64,000 nt of DNA, from assembly GCF_030732095.1 (NCBI RefSeq), contig NZ_JAVAMQ010000015.1:1-64000 (forward strand). The letters run 5' to 3'. Source of the stretch: Paracoccus spongiarum. Its GTDB lineage: Bacteria > Pseudomonadota > Alphaproteobacteria > Rhodobacterales > Rhodobacteraceae. Shown here in pieces: positions 15,042-25,006 of this stretch. The notes under the pieces are model-generated. The model made no database searches. It was not told where the DNA came from and worked only from the letters and a program-made list of their open reading frames with translations. The position numbers and the translations under genes were made by a program. Position 1 is the stretch's first letter. Every line of letters starts with the position of its first letter.

Positions 15042-18000
15042 TCAGGCGACCAGAGCCTCGGCGCGCTTCAGATCGACGCTGACCAGCTGGCTGACCCCCT
15101 GTTCGACCATCGTCACCCCGAACAGCCGGTCCATCCGCGCCATCGTCACCGCATGGTGGGTGATGATCAGGAAGCGGGTGTCGGTGCGGCGCGTCATCTC
15201 GTCCAGAAGGTCGCAGAAGCGGCTGACATTCGCATCGTCCAGCGGCGCGTCAACCTCGTCCAGCACGCAGATCGGGGCGGGATTGGCGAGGAACACGGCA
15301 AAGATCAGCGCCATCGCGGTCAGCGTCTGCTCGCCCCCCGACAGCAGCGACAGGGTGGACAGCTTCTTGCCCGGCGGCTGGCACATGATCTCCAGCCCGG
15401 CATCCAGCGGATCATCGGATTCGACCAGCACCAGACGGGCCTCGCCACCGCCGAACAGGCTGGTGAACAGGGTCGAGAAATTCGCGTTCACCGTGTCGAA
15501 GGCCGCCAGAAGCCGTTCGCGGCCCTCGCGGTTCAGACTGCCGATGCCGGCCCGCAGCTTGCGGATCGCCTCTTCCAGATCGGCCTTTTCTGCGGCCAGC
15601 AGGTCGCGTTCCTCCTCAAGCGCGCGCTTGTCCTCGTCGGCGCGCAGGTTCACCGCGCCAAGCGCGTCGCGCTGGCCGCGCAGCCGGGCGATCTGGTCCT
15701 CGAGCGCGGCGACGGCCGTGTCGGTGGCGCCGTCGCCAAGGCTGGCCAGCAGCGCCTGCGGGGTGCCCTCGGTCTCGTCGAGGATGCGGGCGCGGGCGGC
15801 GGCCTCGCCGTCGCGGGCAGCCTCGGCGCGGGCCTCGCGGGCGGCGCGGGCCTCGCGCGCCTCCGAGGCCAGACGCTCGGCCTCGCGTTCGGCCAGGGCG
15901 GCGGCACGGGCGGCCTCGTCGGCGGCCGACAGCGCCTGCCGGGCGCGGTCATGGCGCCCCTGCGCCTCGGCGGCGCGGACGGCCAGCGCCTCGCGGCGGT
16001 CGGCCAGCAGCGCGGGCTGCGCCTCGGCCTCGTCCAGATCGGCGGCGGCCGCCTGCCTGCGGGCGGCCAGTTCGGCCGCGCGCGTGCCGGCCTGTTGCAG
16101 GCGCAGCGTCCAGCCCGATTCCTCCTTCGCGATCTCCTGCAGGCGCCGGATGCGGGCATTGCCCTCGCGGCGCAGCTCGTCCAGCGCGGCGCGGCGGGTC
16201 ATGGTGGCGATGCGCGCCGCCTCGACCCCGGTGCGGGCATGTTCGAGCGCCGCGGCCGCGTCGCCGCGATCGGGCAGGTCGGCCAGTGCGCGGTCGGCCT
16301 GCAGCAGGCGGGCCCGCGCATCCTCGGCGTCGGCCCGGTGACGCGACAGTTCGGCCCGCGCGCTGTCCAGCCGGCTGCTGGCCATCGACAGGTCGGATTC
16401 GGCGCGGGTCGCCGCGCGGACGGCATCCGACAGCAGCCGTTCGGCCTCGCGCCGGGCGTCGCGGGCGGATTTCTCGGCGCCCGCCGCCGCGGCCAGGGCG
16501 GCCCTTGCGCCCTCGTGGCGGTCGGCCGCATCCGCGGCGCGGGCCTGCGCGGCCTCGGATTGCGCCACGATGCCGGCCAGCTGGTTCACCTTCTGCAGAT
16601 GCAGCGCGGCCGAAGACGCGGCCTCGCCCGCCATCACCCGCATGCCGTCCCAGCGGAACAGGTCGCCCGCCGGCGTCACCAGCCGCTGGCCGGGCCGCAG
16701 CGCCGCTTGCAGCGCGGCGGCGGCGGCGGCGTCGGCGACCAGCCCGACCTGCGACATGCGCCGCGCCAGCACCGTCGGGCCGCAGACATGGGGGGCCAGC
16801 GGCGCGGCGCCCGCGGGCAGCGGCTGCGGGCTGTCCCATCCCGGCAGGTCGTGCCAGCCGCTGGCGCCATCCTCGGCCAGGCCGGCGGCCAGATCGTCGC
16901 CCAGCGCCGCCCCGAAGGCGACCTCGTGGCCGCGGGCGACCTGCACCCGGTCCAGAAGCGCCCGGCCGCCCGACTGGCCGCGTTCCACCAGCCGCCGCAG
17001 CGCCGCCATCTCGGCAGCCAGCGCGGCCGCCTCGCCCTCGGCCTCGGCGCGGGCCGAGCGGGTGGCGGCCTCGCCGGTCTCGGCCTCGGCCCGCGCCGTT
17101 TCGGATGCCGCCAGCGCCTCTTCCGCGGCCTCGGCGCGGTCGCGGGCGATGTCCTGCGCCGCCTCGGCCCCGCGCAGGGCCTCGGCGGCGGCGGCGCCGG
17201 TCCCGGCGGCGCGGTAGGCGGCGGCCTCGGCCTCGGCGGCGGCGGCCTCGGCGCGGGTCAGCATGGCGCGCAGGTCCGCGGCCAGCCGCTCGGCCGACTG
17301 GTGCCGGGCGGCCAGCCGGGCGGATTCGTCGGTCAGTTCGGCCAGCCGCGCCTCGACCTCGCGCAGCGCCTCGGCGGCCTCGTCGGCCTGCGCCGCGGCC
17401 ATGTCCAGCCGGGCCTCGTGCCCCTGCCCGGCCCGGTCCAGCTCGGTCCGTTCCCAGCCGAGCCGCTGCACGACCTCGCCGGCATCGCGGTTCAGCGCCT
17501 CCTCGCGGTCGATGTCGCGGTCCAGCTGGGCGATGCGCGACAGGATCGCGCGCAGCTGGTCGGCGGCCCGTGCCTCGGCCTCGTCCAGCGCCTCGCGTTC
17601 GGCCGCCAGCCGCGACAGGATCGCGCCGGCCACCTGTTCCTCTTCGCGCAGCGCGGGCAGCGCGGCCTCGGCCGCGTCGCGATGGGCGGTCGCGCGCGAC
17701 GACGCCGCCTCGGCCGACCGCGCCGCGGCCACGGCCTGCGCAAGCGCCTCGGCGGCCGCCAGCCGCGCGGCATCGGCCTCGGCCCAGCGGCGGTAGAGCA
17801 GCACCCCCTCGGCCAGCCGCAGCGCGGCGCCGATCTCGCGGTATCGCGCGGCGGCGCGGGCCTGCCGGGCGAGGCTGGCGGCCTGCGCGCTCAGCTGGTC
17901 CAGCGTGTCGTCGACCCGTGTCAGGTTGCCCTCGGCCCCGTTCAGCTTCAGCTCGGCCTCGTGCCGGCGGGCATAGAGCCCCGAGATGCCCGCCGCCTCC

Positions 18001-18494
18001 TCGAGGATGCGGCGCCGGTTGCGGGGCTTGGCGTTGATCAGCTCGCTGATCTGGCCCTGCCGCACCAGCGCCGGGCTGTGCGCGCCGGTCGAGGCGTCGG
18101 CGAACAGCATCTGCACGTCGCGCGCCCGCACATCCCTGCCGGCGATCTTGTAGGCGCTGCCCGCGTCTCGGGTGATCCGGCGCACGATGTCGAAGCTGTC
18201 GGCCTCGTTGAAGCCGGCGGGCGCCAGCCGGTCGCGGTTGTCCACGCTCAGCGACACCTCGGCATGGCCGCGCGCCGAGCGGCGGGTGGTGCCGGCGAAG
18301 ATCACGTCCTCCATGCCGTCGCCGCGCATCGCGGTCGGGCGGTTCTCGCCCATGACCCAGCGCAGCGCCTCGAGCAGGTTCGACTTGCCGCAGCCATTCG
18401 GGCCGACCACCCCGGTCAGGCCCTCGCGGATCACCAGATCGGTGGGGTCGACAAAGCTCTTGAAGCCGTTGAGGCGAAGTCGGTCGAATCGCAC
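15042..18494 (-). CDS. smc: chromosome segregation protein SMC
   Basis: A 1150-residue SMC ATPase that compacts and helps segregate the chromosome. The N-terminal Walker A is GPNGCGKSN (residues 31-39). Long Ala/Arg/Glu-rich coiled coils flank a hinge region (around GRALLDRVQVARG to LFRWDGMRVMAGEA). At the C-terminus are the signature LSGGEQTLTAMALIFAVF, Walker B PICVLDEVDAPLDDANV and the switch His (IITHHAVT). The start is the GTG that begins VRFDRLRLNGFKSF, with CAGGA 8 nt upstream; sequence further upstream is not conserved in type. No scpA or scpB is adjacent. It is divergent from lrgA. Confidence 0.95.
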   Translation of the reverse strand: MRFDRLRLNGFKSFVDPTDLVIREGLTGVVGPNGCGKSNLLEALRWVMGENRPTAMRGDGMEDVIFAGTTRRSARGHAEVSLSVDNRDRLAPAGFNEADSFDIVRRITRDAGSAYKIAGRDVRARDVQMLFADASTGAHSPALVRQGQISELINAKPRNRRRILEEAAGISGLYARRHEAELKLNGAEGNLTRVDDTLDQLSAQAASLARQARAAARYREIGAALRLAEGVLLYRRWAEADAARLAAAEALAQAVAAARSAEAASSRATAHRDAAEAALPALREEEQVAGAILSRLAAEREALDEAEARAADQLRAILSRIAQLDRDIDREEALNRDAGEVVQRLGWERTELDRAGQGHEARLDMAAAQADEAAEALREVEARLAELTDESARLAARHQSAERLAADLRAMLTRAEAAAAEAEAAAYRAAGTGAAAAEALRGAEAAQDIARDRAEAAEEALAASETARAEAETGEAATRSARAEAEGEAAALAAEMAALRRLVERGQSGGRALLDRVQVARGHEVAFGAALGDDLAAGLAEDGASGWHDLPGWDSPQPLPAGAAPLAPHVCGPTVLARRMSQVGLVADAAAAAALQAALRPGQRLVTPAGDLFRWDGMRVMAGEAASSAALHLQKVNQLAGIVAQSEAAQARAADAADRHEGARAALAAAAGAEKSARDARREAERLLSDAVRAATRAESDLSMASSRLDSARAELSRHRADAEDARARLLQADRALADLPDRGDAAAALEHARTGVEAARIATMTRRAALDELRREGNARIRRLQEIAKEESGWTLRLQQAGTRAAELAARRQAAAADLDEAEAQPALLADRREALAVRAAEAQGRHDRARQALSAADEAARAAALAEREAERLASEAREARAAREARAEAARDGEAAARARILDETEGTPQALLASLGDGATDTAVAALEDQIARLRGQRDALGAVNLRADEDKRALEEERDLLAAEKADLEEAIRKLRAGIGSLNREGRERLLAAFDTVNANFSTLFTSLFGGGEARLVLVESDDPLDAGLEIMCQPPGKKLSTLSLLSGGEQTLTAMALIFAVFLANPAPICVLDEVDAPLDDANVSRFCDLLDEMTRRTDTRFLIITHHAVTMARMDRLFGVTMVEQGVSQLVSVDLKRAEALVA

Positions 18495-18683
18495 CTTGGC
18501 GTCCTGTTGCTGCTGCTCGTTTCGCCAAGTGTCGGGCGACGCGGCGCGCAAGTCAACCGAAACCACAAGATGTGGATAAGTCTGGCGCCACCCCCACAAG
18601 ATGCGCGCCATGCAACCAGCGACTGACGGGGATGCACCGGCCCGCTATGGAATCGGGCGGGCCGGCGGGATAGCGTCCCCCGC

Positions 18684-19067
18684 ATGATCGGAACGCTGGC
18701 CACCATCCTGTGCTTTCAACTCGTCGGCGAGGTCGCCTCGCGGGCGCTGGACCTGCCCCTGCCGGGGCCGGTGGTGGGGCTGGTGCTGCTGGTCGCGGCC
18801 TGCCTTGCGCGGCCCGCGCTGGCCGACCGGATCCGGCCCGCCACGCTGGGCCTGCTGCAGCACCTGTCGCTGTTCTTCGTGCCGGCGGGCGTCGGCATCG
18901 TCGCGCATTGGGACCTGCTGCGCCAGCACGGGGTCGGGCTGGCGCTGGCGCTTGCCGGATCGACGCTGCTGGCCATCGCGGCGGGGGCCTGGGTGTTCCA
19001 GGCGGTGGCGCGCCGGACCGGGGCCGAGGACCCCACCGCCCTGAAGGATGAGGGGGCCGGAGGATGA
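18684..19067 (+). CDS. lrgA: CidA/LrgA family membrane protein
   Basis: A 127-residue integral membrane protein with four predicted hydrophobic helices and the motif LPGPVVGLVLL. Members of this holin-like family, with LrgB, influence murein hydrolase activity or export of small metabolites; the mechanism is debated. The last codons (KDEGAGG) lie in a short tandem duplication that continues to the lrgB ribosome site. lrgA-lrgB pairs are typically co-transcribed, and here only a 21-nt gap separates them. Confidence 0.87.
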   Translation: MIGTLATILCFQLVGEVASRALDLPLPGPVVGLVLLVAACLARPALADRIRPATLGLLQHLSLFFVPAGVGIVAHWDLLRQHGVGLALALAGSTLLAIAAGAWVFQAVARRTGAEDPTALKDEGAGG

Positions 19068-19076
19068 GGGGGCCGA
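19046..19076. repeat. tandem duplication at the lrgA-lrgB junction
   Basis: GGATGAGGGGGCCGGA (19046-19061) is followed directly by GGATGAGGGGGCCGA (19062-19076). The pair spans the lrgA stop and the region before lrgB. Confidence 0.8.
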
Positions 19077-19088
19077 GGGATGACGGGC

Positions 19089-19808
19089 ATGAATGATCCG
19101 CTGCTGATCTGGTCCTATCTCGCCCAGGGGCCGCTGCTGTGGCTGACGGCGACGCTGCTGGCCTATCTGGCGGGCGATGCCTGCTTTCGCGCGGCCGGGC
19201 GGCAAAGCTGGGCCAATCCGGTGCTGGTCGCGGTGATCCTGCTGGCGGTCCTGCTGTGGGCGACCGGCACGGACTACCGCACCTATTTCGAGGGCGCGCA
19301 GTTCGTGCATTTCATGCTGGGGCCGGCAACGGTCGCGCTGGCGCTGCCGCTGTATGACAACCTGCCGCGCGTCCGGAAGGCCGCGCTGCCGATGCTGGCG
19401 GGGCTGCTGGCCGGGTCGGGTGTGGCGGTCGTCTCGGCGCTGGCGATCGCGCGGGCCTTCGGGATCGAGGGATCGGTGCTGGCCTCGCTGGCGCCCAAAT
19501 CGACCACCGCGCCGGTGGCCATCGGCATCGCCGAGAGGCTGGGCGGCCAGCCCACGCTGACCGCCGCGCTGGTGCTGCTGACCGGCATCTTCGGGGCGAT
19601 CATCGTGACCCCGCTGCTGAACGCGCTGCAGATCCGCGACTGGCGGGCGCGGGGCTTTTCGGTCGGCGTGGCGGCGCATGGCATCGGCACCGCCCGGGCC
19701 TTCCAGGTCAACGAGACCGCCGGCGCCTTTTCGGGCATCGGAATGGGGCTGAACGCAGTGCTGACGGCGATCATCGCGCCGCTGGCGCTGCGGCTGTTCG
19801 CCGGCTGA
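19089..19808 (+). CDS. lrgB: LrgB family membrane protein
   Basis: A 239-residue partner of LrgA with multiple transmembrane helices. Family landmarks are LGPATVALALPLY, ASLAPKSTTAPVAIGIAERLGG and AAHGIGTARAFQVNE. Two ATGs are in frame: 19080 directly abuts GAGGG and 19089 has it 10 nt upstream, so the latter is preferred. Together with LrgA it probably forms a transporter or murein-hydrolase regulator in the inner membrane. Confidence 0.87.
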   Translation: MNDPLLIWSYLAQGPLLWLTATLLAYLAGDACFRAAGRQSWANPVLVAVILLAVLLWATGTDYRTYFEGAQFVHFMLGPATVALALPLYDNLPRVRKAALPMLAGLLAGSGVAVVSALAIARAFGIEGSVLASLAPKSTTAPVAIGIAERLGGQPTLTAALVLLTGIFGAIIVTPLLNALQIRDWRARGFSVGVAAHGIGTARAFQVNETAGAFSGIGMGLNAVLTAIIAPLALRLFAG

Positions 19809-19875
19809 CCGGGGCGCAGGCCGGGTTCGGGACCGGAGCGCGGCGGGCGCGGGTCGGGCGGGGGACCGGCCGCGA

Positions 19876-21117
19876 TCAGACCAGCAGTTCGGCCAGGATG
19901 CCGTCGCCGGTGATGTCGCGATAGGTGAAGCCCGCCCCGTCCAGCCGCGCCGCCAGCGCGATCAGGTTTTCGGGCTGCGTCGTCTCGATCCCGATCAGCA
20001 CCGAGCCGAAGTTGCGCGCCGATTTCTTCAGGTATTCGAAGCGCGCGATGTCGTCATCGGGGCCCAGCAGCTGCAGGAAATCGCGCAGCGCGCCGGGGCG
20101 CTGCGGCATCCGCAGCACGAAGTATTTCTTGAGCCCGGCAAAACGCTGCGCGCGTTCCTTGACCTCGGGCAGCCGCTCGAAGTCGAAATTCCCGCCCGAG
20201 CAGACGCAGACCACCGTCCTGCCCGACAGGTCGCCCAGATCGCCCAGCACGTCCAGCGCCAGCGCCCCGGCCGGCTCCAGCACGACGCCCTCGGCGTTCA
20301 GCATGTCCAGCATGGTCCGGCAGATGCGGTCCTCGGGCGCCAGATGGACGTCGGCGGGGCTGAAGCGGCGCAGCACCTCGAAGGGCAGCGCGCCGATGCG
20401 GGCGACGGCGGCGCCATCGACAAAGCTGTCGACCGCCGGTAGCGCCACCGGCGCGCCATGCTCGAGCGCCGCCCGGAGGCTGGCGCCACCCAGCGGCTCG
20501 GCAAAGGCGAAGGCGGTCTGCGGCGCGGTCTCGGCCATGTAGGCCACCACGCCCGCCGACAGGCCGCCTCCGCCGACCGGCAGCACCACCAGATCGGGCG
20601 GGGTGCCGATCTGGGCCAGCATCTCGCGCGCGACCGTCGCCTGCCCCTCGATGATGTCGGGGGCGTCGAAGGGCGACAGGAATTCGGCGCCGTGATCGGC
20701 CGCGAAGGCCTGCGAGGCGGCCAGCGTCTGGTCGAAATAATCGCCGGTCAGGACGATCTCGATGGCGTCGCCGCCGAACACCCGCGTCTTGTCGATCTTC
20801 TGCTTCGGCGTCGTCACCGGCATGAAGATGGTGCCGCGCGCCCCGAAATGGCGGCAGGCGAAGGCCACGCCCTGGGCGTGGTTGCCGGCGCTGGCACAGA
20901 CGAAATGCGCCGCCGCGCCGGGGCGCACCAGCTTGCGCATGGCGTTGAAGGCGCCGCGCAGCTTGTAGCTGCGCACCGGGGTCAGGTCCTCGCGCTTCAG
21001 CCAGATCTCGGCGCCGAACCGGGCCGACAGGTGGTCGTTGCGCTGCAGCGGCGTCGGTTCGAACAGGTCGCGCAGCGCGGCCTCGGCGCGGGCGACGGAG
21101 GCGACAAAGTTTTCCAT
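19876..21117 (-). CDS. ilvA: threonine ammonia-lyase (threonine dehydratase), biosynthetic
   Basis: A 413-residue PLP enzyme that deaminates threonine to 2-oxobutanoate, the first step of isoleucine synthesis. The PLP lysine is in [10 protein letters not shown] (Lys52) and the phosphate-binding loop is [20 protein letters not shown] is the Asn-containing cofactor contact. After about residue 320 an ACT-like regulatory domain follows ([20 protein letters not shown]), shorter than the double domain of E. coli IlvA. The ATG at 21117 begins the conserved part, and another ATG 12 nt upstream is possible. It is divergent from argG; ilvD lies at the right end of the window. Confidence 0.92.
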   Translation of the reverse strand: MENFVASVARAEAALRDLFEPTPLQRNDHLSARFGAEIWLKREDLTPVRSYKLRGAFNAMRKLVRPGAAAHFVCASAGNHAQGVAFACRHFGARGTIFMPVTTPKQKIDKTRVFGGDAIEIVLTGDYFDQTLAASQAFAADHGAEFLSPFDAPDIIEGQATVAREMLAQIGTPPDLVVLPVGGGGLSAGVVAYMAETAPQTAFAFAEPLGGASLRAALEHGAPVALPAVDSFVDGAAVARIGALPFEVLRRFSPADVHLAPEDRICRTMLDMLNAEGVVLEPAGALALDVLGDLGDLSGRTVVCVCSGGNFDFERLPEVKERAQRFAGLKKYFVLRMPQRPGALRDFLQLLGPDDDIARFEYLKKSARNFGSVLIGIETTQPENLIALAARLDGAGFTYRDITGDGILAELLV

Positions 21118-21230
21118 TTGCAAGCGCATGCCGCGAAAGGCCGGGCTTGGCAAGCGCCCGATGGGCTTGCGGCCCTTGTGAGGCCCGCGATTTCCGCCTA
21201 TTCCCGGCCCGTCATCAGAAGGGGCCATGC

Positions 21231-22457
21231 ATGTCCGACGCGCCGAAGAAAGTCGTCCTCGCCTATTCCGGGGGGCTCGACACCTCGATCATCCTGAAAT
21301 GGCTGCAGACCGAATATGGCTGCGAGGTCATCACCTTCACCGCCGATCTGGGCCAGGGCGAGGAGCTGGAGCCGGCGCGCGCCAAGGCCGAATTGCTGGG
21401 CATCGCGCCCGACAACATCCATATCGAGGATCTGCGCGAGGAATTCGTGCGCGACTTCGTGTTCCCGATGTTCCGCGCCAATGCGCTGTACGAGGGGCTG
21501 TATCTGCTGGGCACCTCGATCGCGCGGCCGCTGATCTCGAAGCGGCTTGTCGAACTGGCCCATCAGCACGGCGCCGACGCGGTGGCGCATGGCGCGACCG
21601 GCAAGGGCAATGACCAGGTGCGCTTCGAGCTCAGCGCCTATGCGCTGGACCCGGCGATCAAGGTCATCGCGCCATGGCGCGAATGGGACCTGACCTCGCG
21701 CACGAAACTGCTGGAATTCGCCGAGGCGAACCAGATCCCGATCGCCAAGGACAAGCGCGGCGAGGCGCCGTTCAGCGTGGATGCGAACCTGCTGCACACC
21801 TCGTCCGAGGGCAAGGCGCTGGAAAACCCCGCCGAGGCCGCGCCCGACCATGTCTACCAGCGCACCGTCAACCCCGAGGACGCACCCGACCAGCCCGAAT
21901 TCGTCGAGATCACCTTCGAGAAGGGCGATGCGGTGGCCATCGACGGGCAGGCGCTGTCGCCGGCCACGATCCTGACGCGGCTGAACGCGTTGGGCGGCCG
22001 GCACGGCATCGGCCGGCTGGATTTCGTCGAGAACCGCTTTGTCGGCATGAAGTCGCGCGGCATCTACGAGACGCCGGGCGGCACCATCCTGCTGGAGGCC
22101 CATCGCGGCATCGAGCAGATCACCCTGGACAGCGGCTCGGGCCATCTGAAGGACAGCCTGATGCCGCGCTATGCCGAGCTGATCTACAACGGCTTCTGGT
22201 TCAGCCCCGAGCGCGAGATGCTGCAGGCGGCCATCGACCGGTCGCAGGAGCATGTGACCGGCACGGTGCGGCTGAAGCTGTACAAGGGCCTGGCCACCTG
22301 CGTCGGCCGCTGGTCGGATCACTCGCTCTACAGCGAGGCGCATGTCACCTTCGAGGACGACGCCGGCGCCTATGACCAGAAGGATGCGGCGGGCTTCATC
22401 CGCCTGAACGCGCTGCGCCTGAAGCTGGTGGCGAACCGCAACGCGCGCACGCGCTGA
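21231..22457 (+). CDS. argG: argininosuccinate synthase
   Basis: A 408-residue ATP-dependent enzyme that joins citrulline and aspartate in arginine biosynthesis. The PP-loop AYSGGLDTS is at residues 11-19. [43 protein letters not shown] and the C-terminal synthetase segment [21 protein letters not shown] are all in order, and the length is that of the family. The ATG has AGAAGGGG about 8 nt upstream. The stop is followed within 45 nt by a strong GC-rich hairpin (a copy of the window's intergenic repeat) that may end transcription. Confidence 0.96.
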   Translation: MSDAPKKVVLAYSGGLDTSIILKWLQTEYGCEVITFTADLGQGEELEPARAKAELLGIAPDNIHIEDLREEFVRDFVFPMFRANALYEGLYLLGTSIARPLISKRLVELAHQHGADAVAHGATGKGNDQVRFELSAYALDPAIKVIAPWREWDLTSRTKLLEFAEANQIPIAKDKRGEAPFSVDANLLHTSSEGKALENPAEAAPDHVYQRTVNPEDAPDQPEFVEITFEKGDAVAIDGQALSPATILTRLNALGGRHGIGRLDFVENRFVGMKSRGIYETPGGTILLEAHRGIEQITLDSGSGHLKDSLMPRYAELIYNGFWFSPEREMLQAAIDRSQEHVTGTVRLKLYKGLATCVGRWSDHSLYSEAHVTFEDDAGAYDQKDAAGFIRLNALRLKLVANRNARTR

Positions 22458-22497
22458 GACCGGCGCGCGGCGCAGGCCGGCCGGGTCGGTTGCGGCC

Positions 22498-22533
22498 CGC
22501 GGCGGCCGGGGGGCCGGCCCCCCGGACCCCCCG
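22498..22533 (+). repeat. shortened copy 3 of the intergenic hairpin repeat
   Basis: Resembles 10395-10441 but lacks the tgtct loop: GGCCGGGGGGCCGGCCCCCC then GGACCCCCCG. It lies between argG and mogA, oriented like copy 1. Confidence 0.65.
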
Positions 22534-22638
22534 CTGTCATCGCGGCTGGCACCCCTGCGCCCGCCGGGTGCGCGGCGCGCGGCTTTTCAACGTCGGCCAT
22601 CCGCGGCAGGATGGCACCCGCATGTCCAGGAGTTTCGC

Positions 22639-23172
22639 ATGGCCACCCCCGCCCGCATCGCCATCCTTGTCGTCAGCGACCGCGCCGCGCGGGGCGAATA
22701 CGAGGACAAGGGCGGGCCGGGCGCCGAGGCCTGGCTGCGCGCGGTGATCACCTCGCCGGTCGAGATCGCGCGCCACATCGTTCCCGACGGCCGCGAGGGC
22801 GTGGCGGCACGGCTGCGCGCGCTGGTCGAGGATGGCGCCGACCTGATCCTGGTGACCGGCGGCACCGGCCCCGCGCCGCGCGATCAGACACCCGAGGCGG
22901 TGACGGACGTCGCCCATCGCGAATATCCGGGTTTCGGAGAGGAGATGCGCCGCGCCTCGCTGCGTGAGGTGCCGACGGCGATCCTGTCGCGACAGACCGC
23001 GGTCAGCCGGGACGCGACACTGATCATCACCCTGCCCGGCAAGCCCTCGGCCATCGCCACCTGCCTCGATGCGGTCTTTGCGGCGGTGCCCTATTGCCTC
23101 GACCTGCTGGGCGCGGGGCGGATCGAGACCGACCCGGCACGGATCAGGGCGTTCAGGCCCAAGGCCGGCTGA
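22639..23172 (+). CDS. mogA: molybdopterin adenylyltransferase
   Basis: A 177-residue MogA that adenylylates molybdopterin before molybdate insertion in molybdenum-cofactor synthesis. IAILVVSDRAARGEYEDKGGP near the N-terminus, the catalytic TGGTGPAPRD (residues 73-82) followed by TPEAV, and ITLPGKPSA near residue 135 are diagnostic. The ATG has AGGAG about 7 nt upstream. No other moa, mob or moe gene is in the window, so it is an isolated cofactor gene here. Confidence 0.92.
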   Translation: MATPARIAILVVSDRAARGEYEDKGGPGAEAWLRAVITSPVEIARHIVPDGREGVAARLRALVEDGADLILVTGGTGPAPRDQTPEAVTDVAHREYPGFGEEMRRASLREVPTAILSRQTAVSRDATLIITLPGKPSAIATCLDAVFAAVPYCLDLLGAGRIETDPARIRAFRPKAG

Positions 23173-23290
23173 ACGACGGTCGGGCCGGCCGTCAACATTC
23201 TTGCAGAAACTGAAAATTTGACGCAAGCAACCGCGCCGCTGGGGGGGCGATTTACGGCGCCTTTACCGCCCGCGCGGTAGAAGCGCAATC

Positions 23291-24583
23291 ATGAAGGCCG
23301 AGAATCGCAAGATACGCAGCGGCGAGACCGCAGACCGGGGCGCCACCGCGCCCCGCCGGCTGTTGCTGGTCAAGCCGCGCGTCGCCCTGCGCCGCGAACT
23401 CGCAGAACGGCTGCGCGATGCCGGCTATCAGGTCACCGAAGCGGCCAGCGGCCGGCGCGCCCTGACGCTGTGCGCCGCGCGATCCTTCGAGGTGGTGATC
23501 TGCGACTGGGACCTGCCCGACATCGGTGGCGCCGCCTTCTGCCATGATTTCCGCGCGCTGGAGCGCACCGCGGAGTGCTATCTGCTGGTCCTCGCGGGCA
23601 GCGAGGCCGGACACGAGATCCTGCAGGGGCTGGACGCCGGCGCCGATGATTTCGTCACCCTGCCCATCAACGGCCACAAGCTGCTGGCGCGGCTGGGGGT
23701 GGGCGAGCGCGTGCTGCGTGTCGAGGCCGAACTGCGCGCGAGCAACGCGCAGCTGCGCGCCGCGCTGGACAAGCTGCGCGACACGCAGGCCGCAATCGAG
23801 CGCGACCTGATGGAGGCGCGCAAGCTGCAACAGGGGCTGGTGCGCGAAAGATCCGGCCGCTTCGGGGATTTCGAGCTGTCGCTGCTGCTGCGGCCGGCGG
23901 GACATATCGGCGGCGACCTGGTCGGCTTCTTTCCGATCGGCACGGATCGGATCGGGCTTTACGCGCTGGACGTGTCGGGTCACGGGGTCACGGCGGCACT
24001 GCTGACCGCGCAGCTGTCGGTGCATCTCTCCGGCGCCTCTGACCAGAACGTCGCGCTGCGCGCGGCGCAGGCCGGCAGCGACGCGGTGCCGCCCGCCGCG
24101 CTGGCGCATTTCTTCAACAACATGATGCTGGAGGAGATGAGCACCGACACCTATTTCACGATGATCTATGCCGAACTGAACCACGTCACGGGGCTTGTGC
24201 GGATGGTCCAGGCCGGTCATCCGCACCCGATGTTGCAGGGCGGCGACGGCAGGATCCGCGCGATCGGGCAGGGGGGGATGCCGATCGGCGTTTTCGAGAA
24301 CCCGATCTTCGACGAGATCGAGTTCCAGCTGGACCCCGGCGCGCGGCTGCTGATCGCCTCGGACGGGATAACCGAGGCCGCAAGCCCCGGCGGCCGGCAG
24401 CTGGGCGAAGAGGGGCTGGAGGCGATCATGCGGACCAATGCCTTCCTGGGCGGTCACGCCTTCCTCGAATCGATGGCGTGGTCGGTGTCGGAATATTGCC
24501 GGGGCGAACGACCCGACGACATGTCGGCCGTGCTGATCGAATATCTGAAACCCGCCGAACCGGTGCCCATCCACGGCAGGTAG
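23291..24583 (+). CDS. SpoIIE/RsbU-type PP2C phosphatase with degenerate receiver domain
   Basis: A 430-residue soluble regulator. Residues about 22-140 form a response-regulator receiver domain and 145-180 a coiled-coil linker (ELRASNAQLRAALDKLRDTQAAIE). Residues about 195-425 form a PP2C/SpoIIE phosphatase with metal-binding GGDLVGFF (Asp209), LDVSGHGVTAAL (Asp227), SDGITEA and DDMSAVLIEY. In the receiver the phosphoacceptor Asp72 (CDWDLP) is kept. The acidic pair is replaced by VKP (residues 27-29) and the conserved Lys by Leu124 (TLPI), so phosphorylation is doubtful. Such proteins usually dephosphorylate anti-anti-sigma factors in a general stress or partner-switching pathway; no such partner is adjacent. 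Confidence 0.85.
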   Translation: MKAENRKIRSGETADRGATAPRRLLLVKPRVALRRELAERLRDAGYQVTEAASGRRALTLCAARSFEVVICDWDLPDIGGAAFCHDFRALERTAECYLLVLAGSEAGHEILQGLDAGADDFVTLPINGHKLLARLGVGERVLRVEAELRASNAQLRAALDKLRDTQAAIERDLMEARKLQQGLVRERSGRFGDFELSLLLRPAGHIGGDLVGFFPIGTDRIGLYALDVSGHGVTAALLTAQLSVHLSGASDQNVALRAAQAGSDAVPPAALAHFFNNMMLEEMSTDTYFTMIYAELNHVTGLVRMVQAGHPHPMLQGGDGRIRAIGQGGMPIGVFENPIFDEIEFQLDPGARLLIASDGITEAASPGGRQLGEEGLEAIMRTNAFLGGHAFLESMAWSVSEYCRGERPDDMSAVLIEYLKPAEPVPIHGR

Positions 24584-25006
24584 GTCCGGGCCGGCAGACC
24601 GGCGGCAGGCGCGCAACCGCGACGAGGGGCCCGATCGCGCATGACCCGGCCGCGCGCGCGGTCGGGCGTCGGGCTATGCGAAGGGCCGCCGCCCGGCTGG
24701 CGGCCCGGCCTGAAGGCCAACCGAAGGATGACCCGGCATTGCCGGTCCCGACCTCTCAGCCTGGCCCCTTCGGTCCGGATCAGGGCGTTTCAACCAGTCG
24801 TCGCCGGCGCGGCGGCGTCGGGATGCCGGACCCGGGGTGCCGGCGGCGGAGTGGCGAGACAGCACGGCAGGCGATCGCGCTCGGGCGCCGCGACCCGAGG
24901 CGCGGGGCCCAGCGGCATGTCGCGGTGCCGGCCTTTTGCGACAGGACATGGCGCGGCAGGACGCGGCGCGACAGGACGCGGCGCGACAGGACGCGGACGA
25001 TCAGGC
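24584..25006. other. 423-nt intergenic region without a convincing gene
   Basis: No start with a ribosome site or any recognisable protein is seen on either strand. The only structure is a 15-bp tandem array at 24937-24996, listed separately. The region separates the rightward phosphatase gene from the leftward Nudix gene, so it holds two converging 3' ends. Confidence 0.6.
24937..24996. repeat. four 15-bp tandem repeats
   Basis: Units TGCGACAGGACATGG, CGCGGCAGGACGCGG, CGCGACAGGACGCGG and CGCGACAGGACGCGG run end to end just beyond the 3' end of the leftward Nudix gene. No function is evident. Confidence 0.85.

Noticed and set aside
15153-18626. Very long open frame antisense to smc (over 1100 codons)
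   Set aside because: Its Arg/Gly/Ala-rich translation is what GC-rich third positions of the coiled-coil gene give on the other strand. No start site or known domain is found, and smc is unmistakable.
23173-23290. AT-rich stretch before the phosphatase gene as a riboswitch
   Set aside because: It holds plausible -35-like elements only. I could not find a conserved aptamer or terminator.
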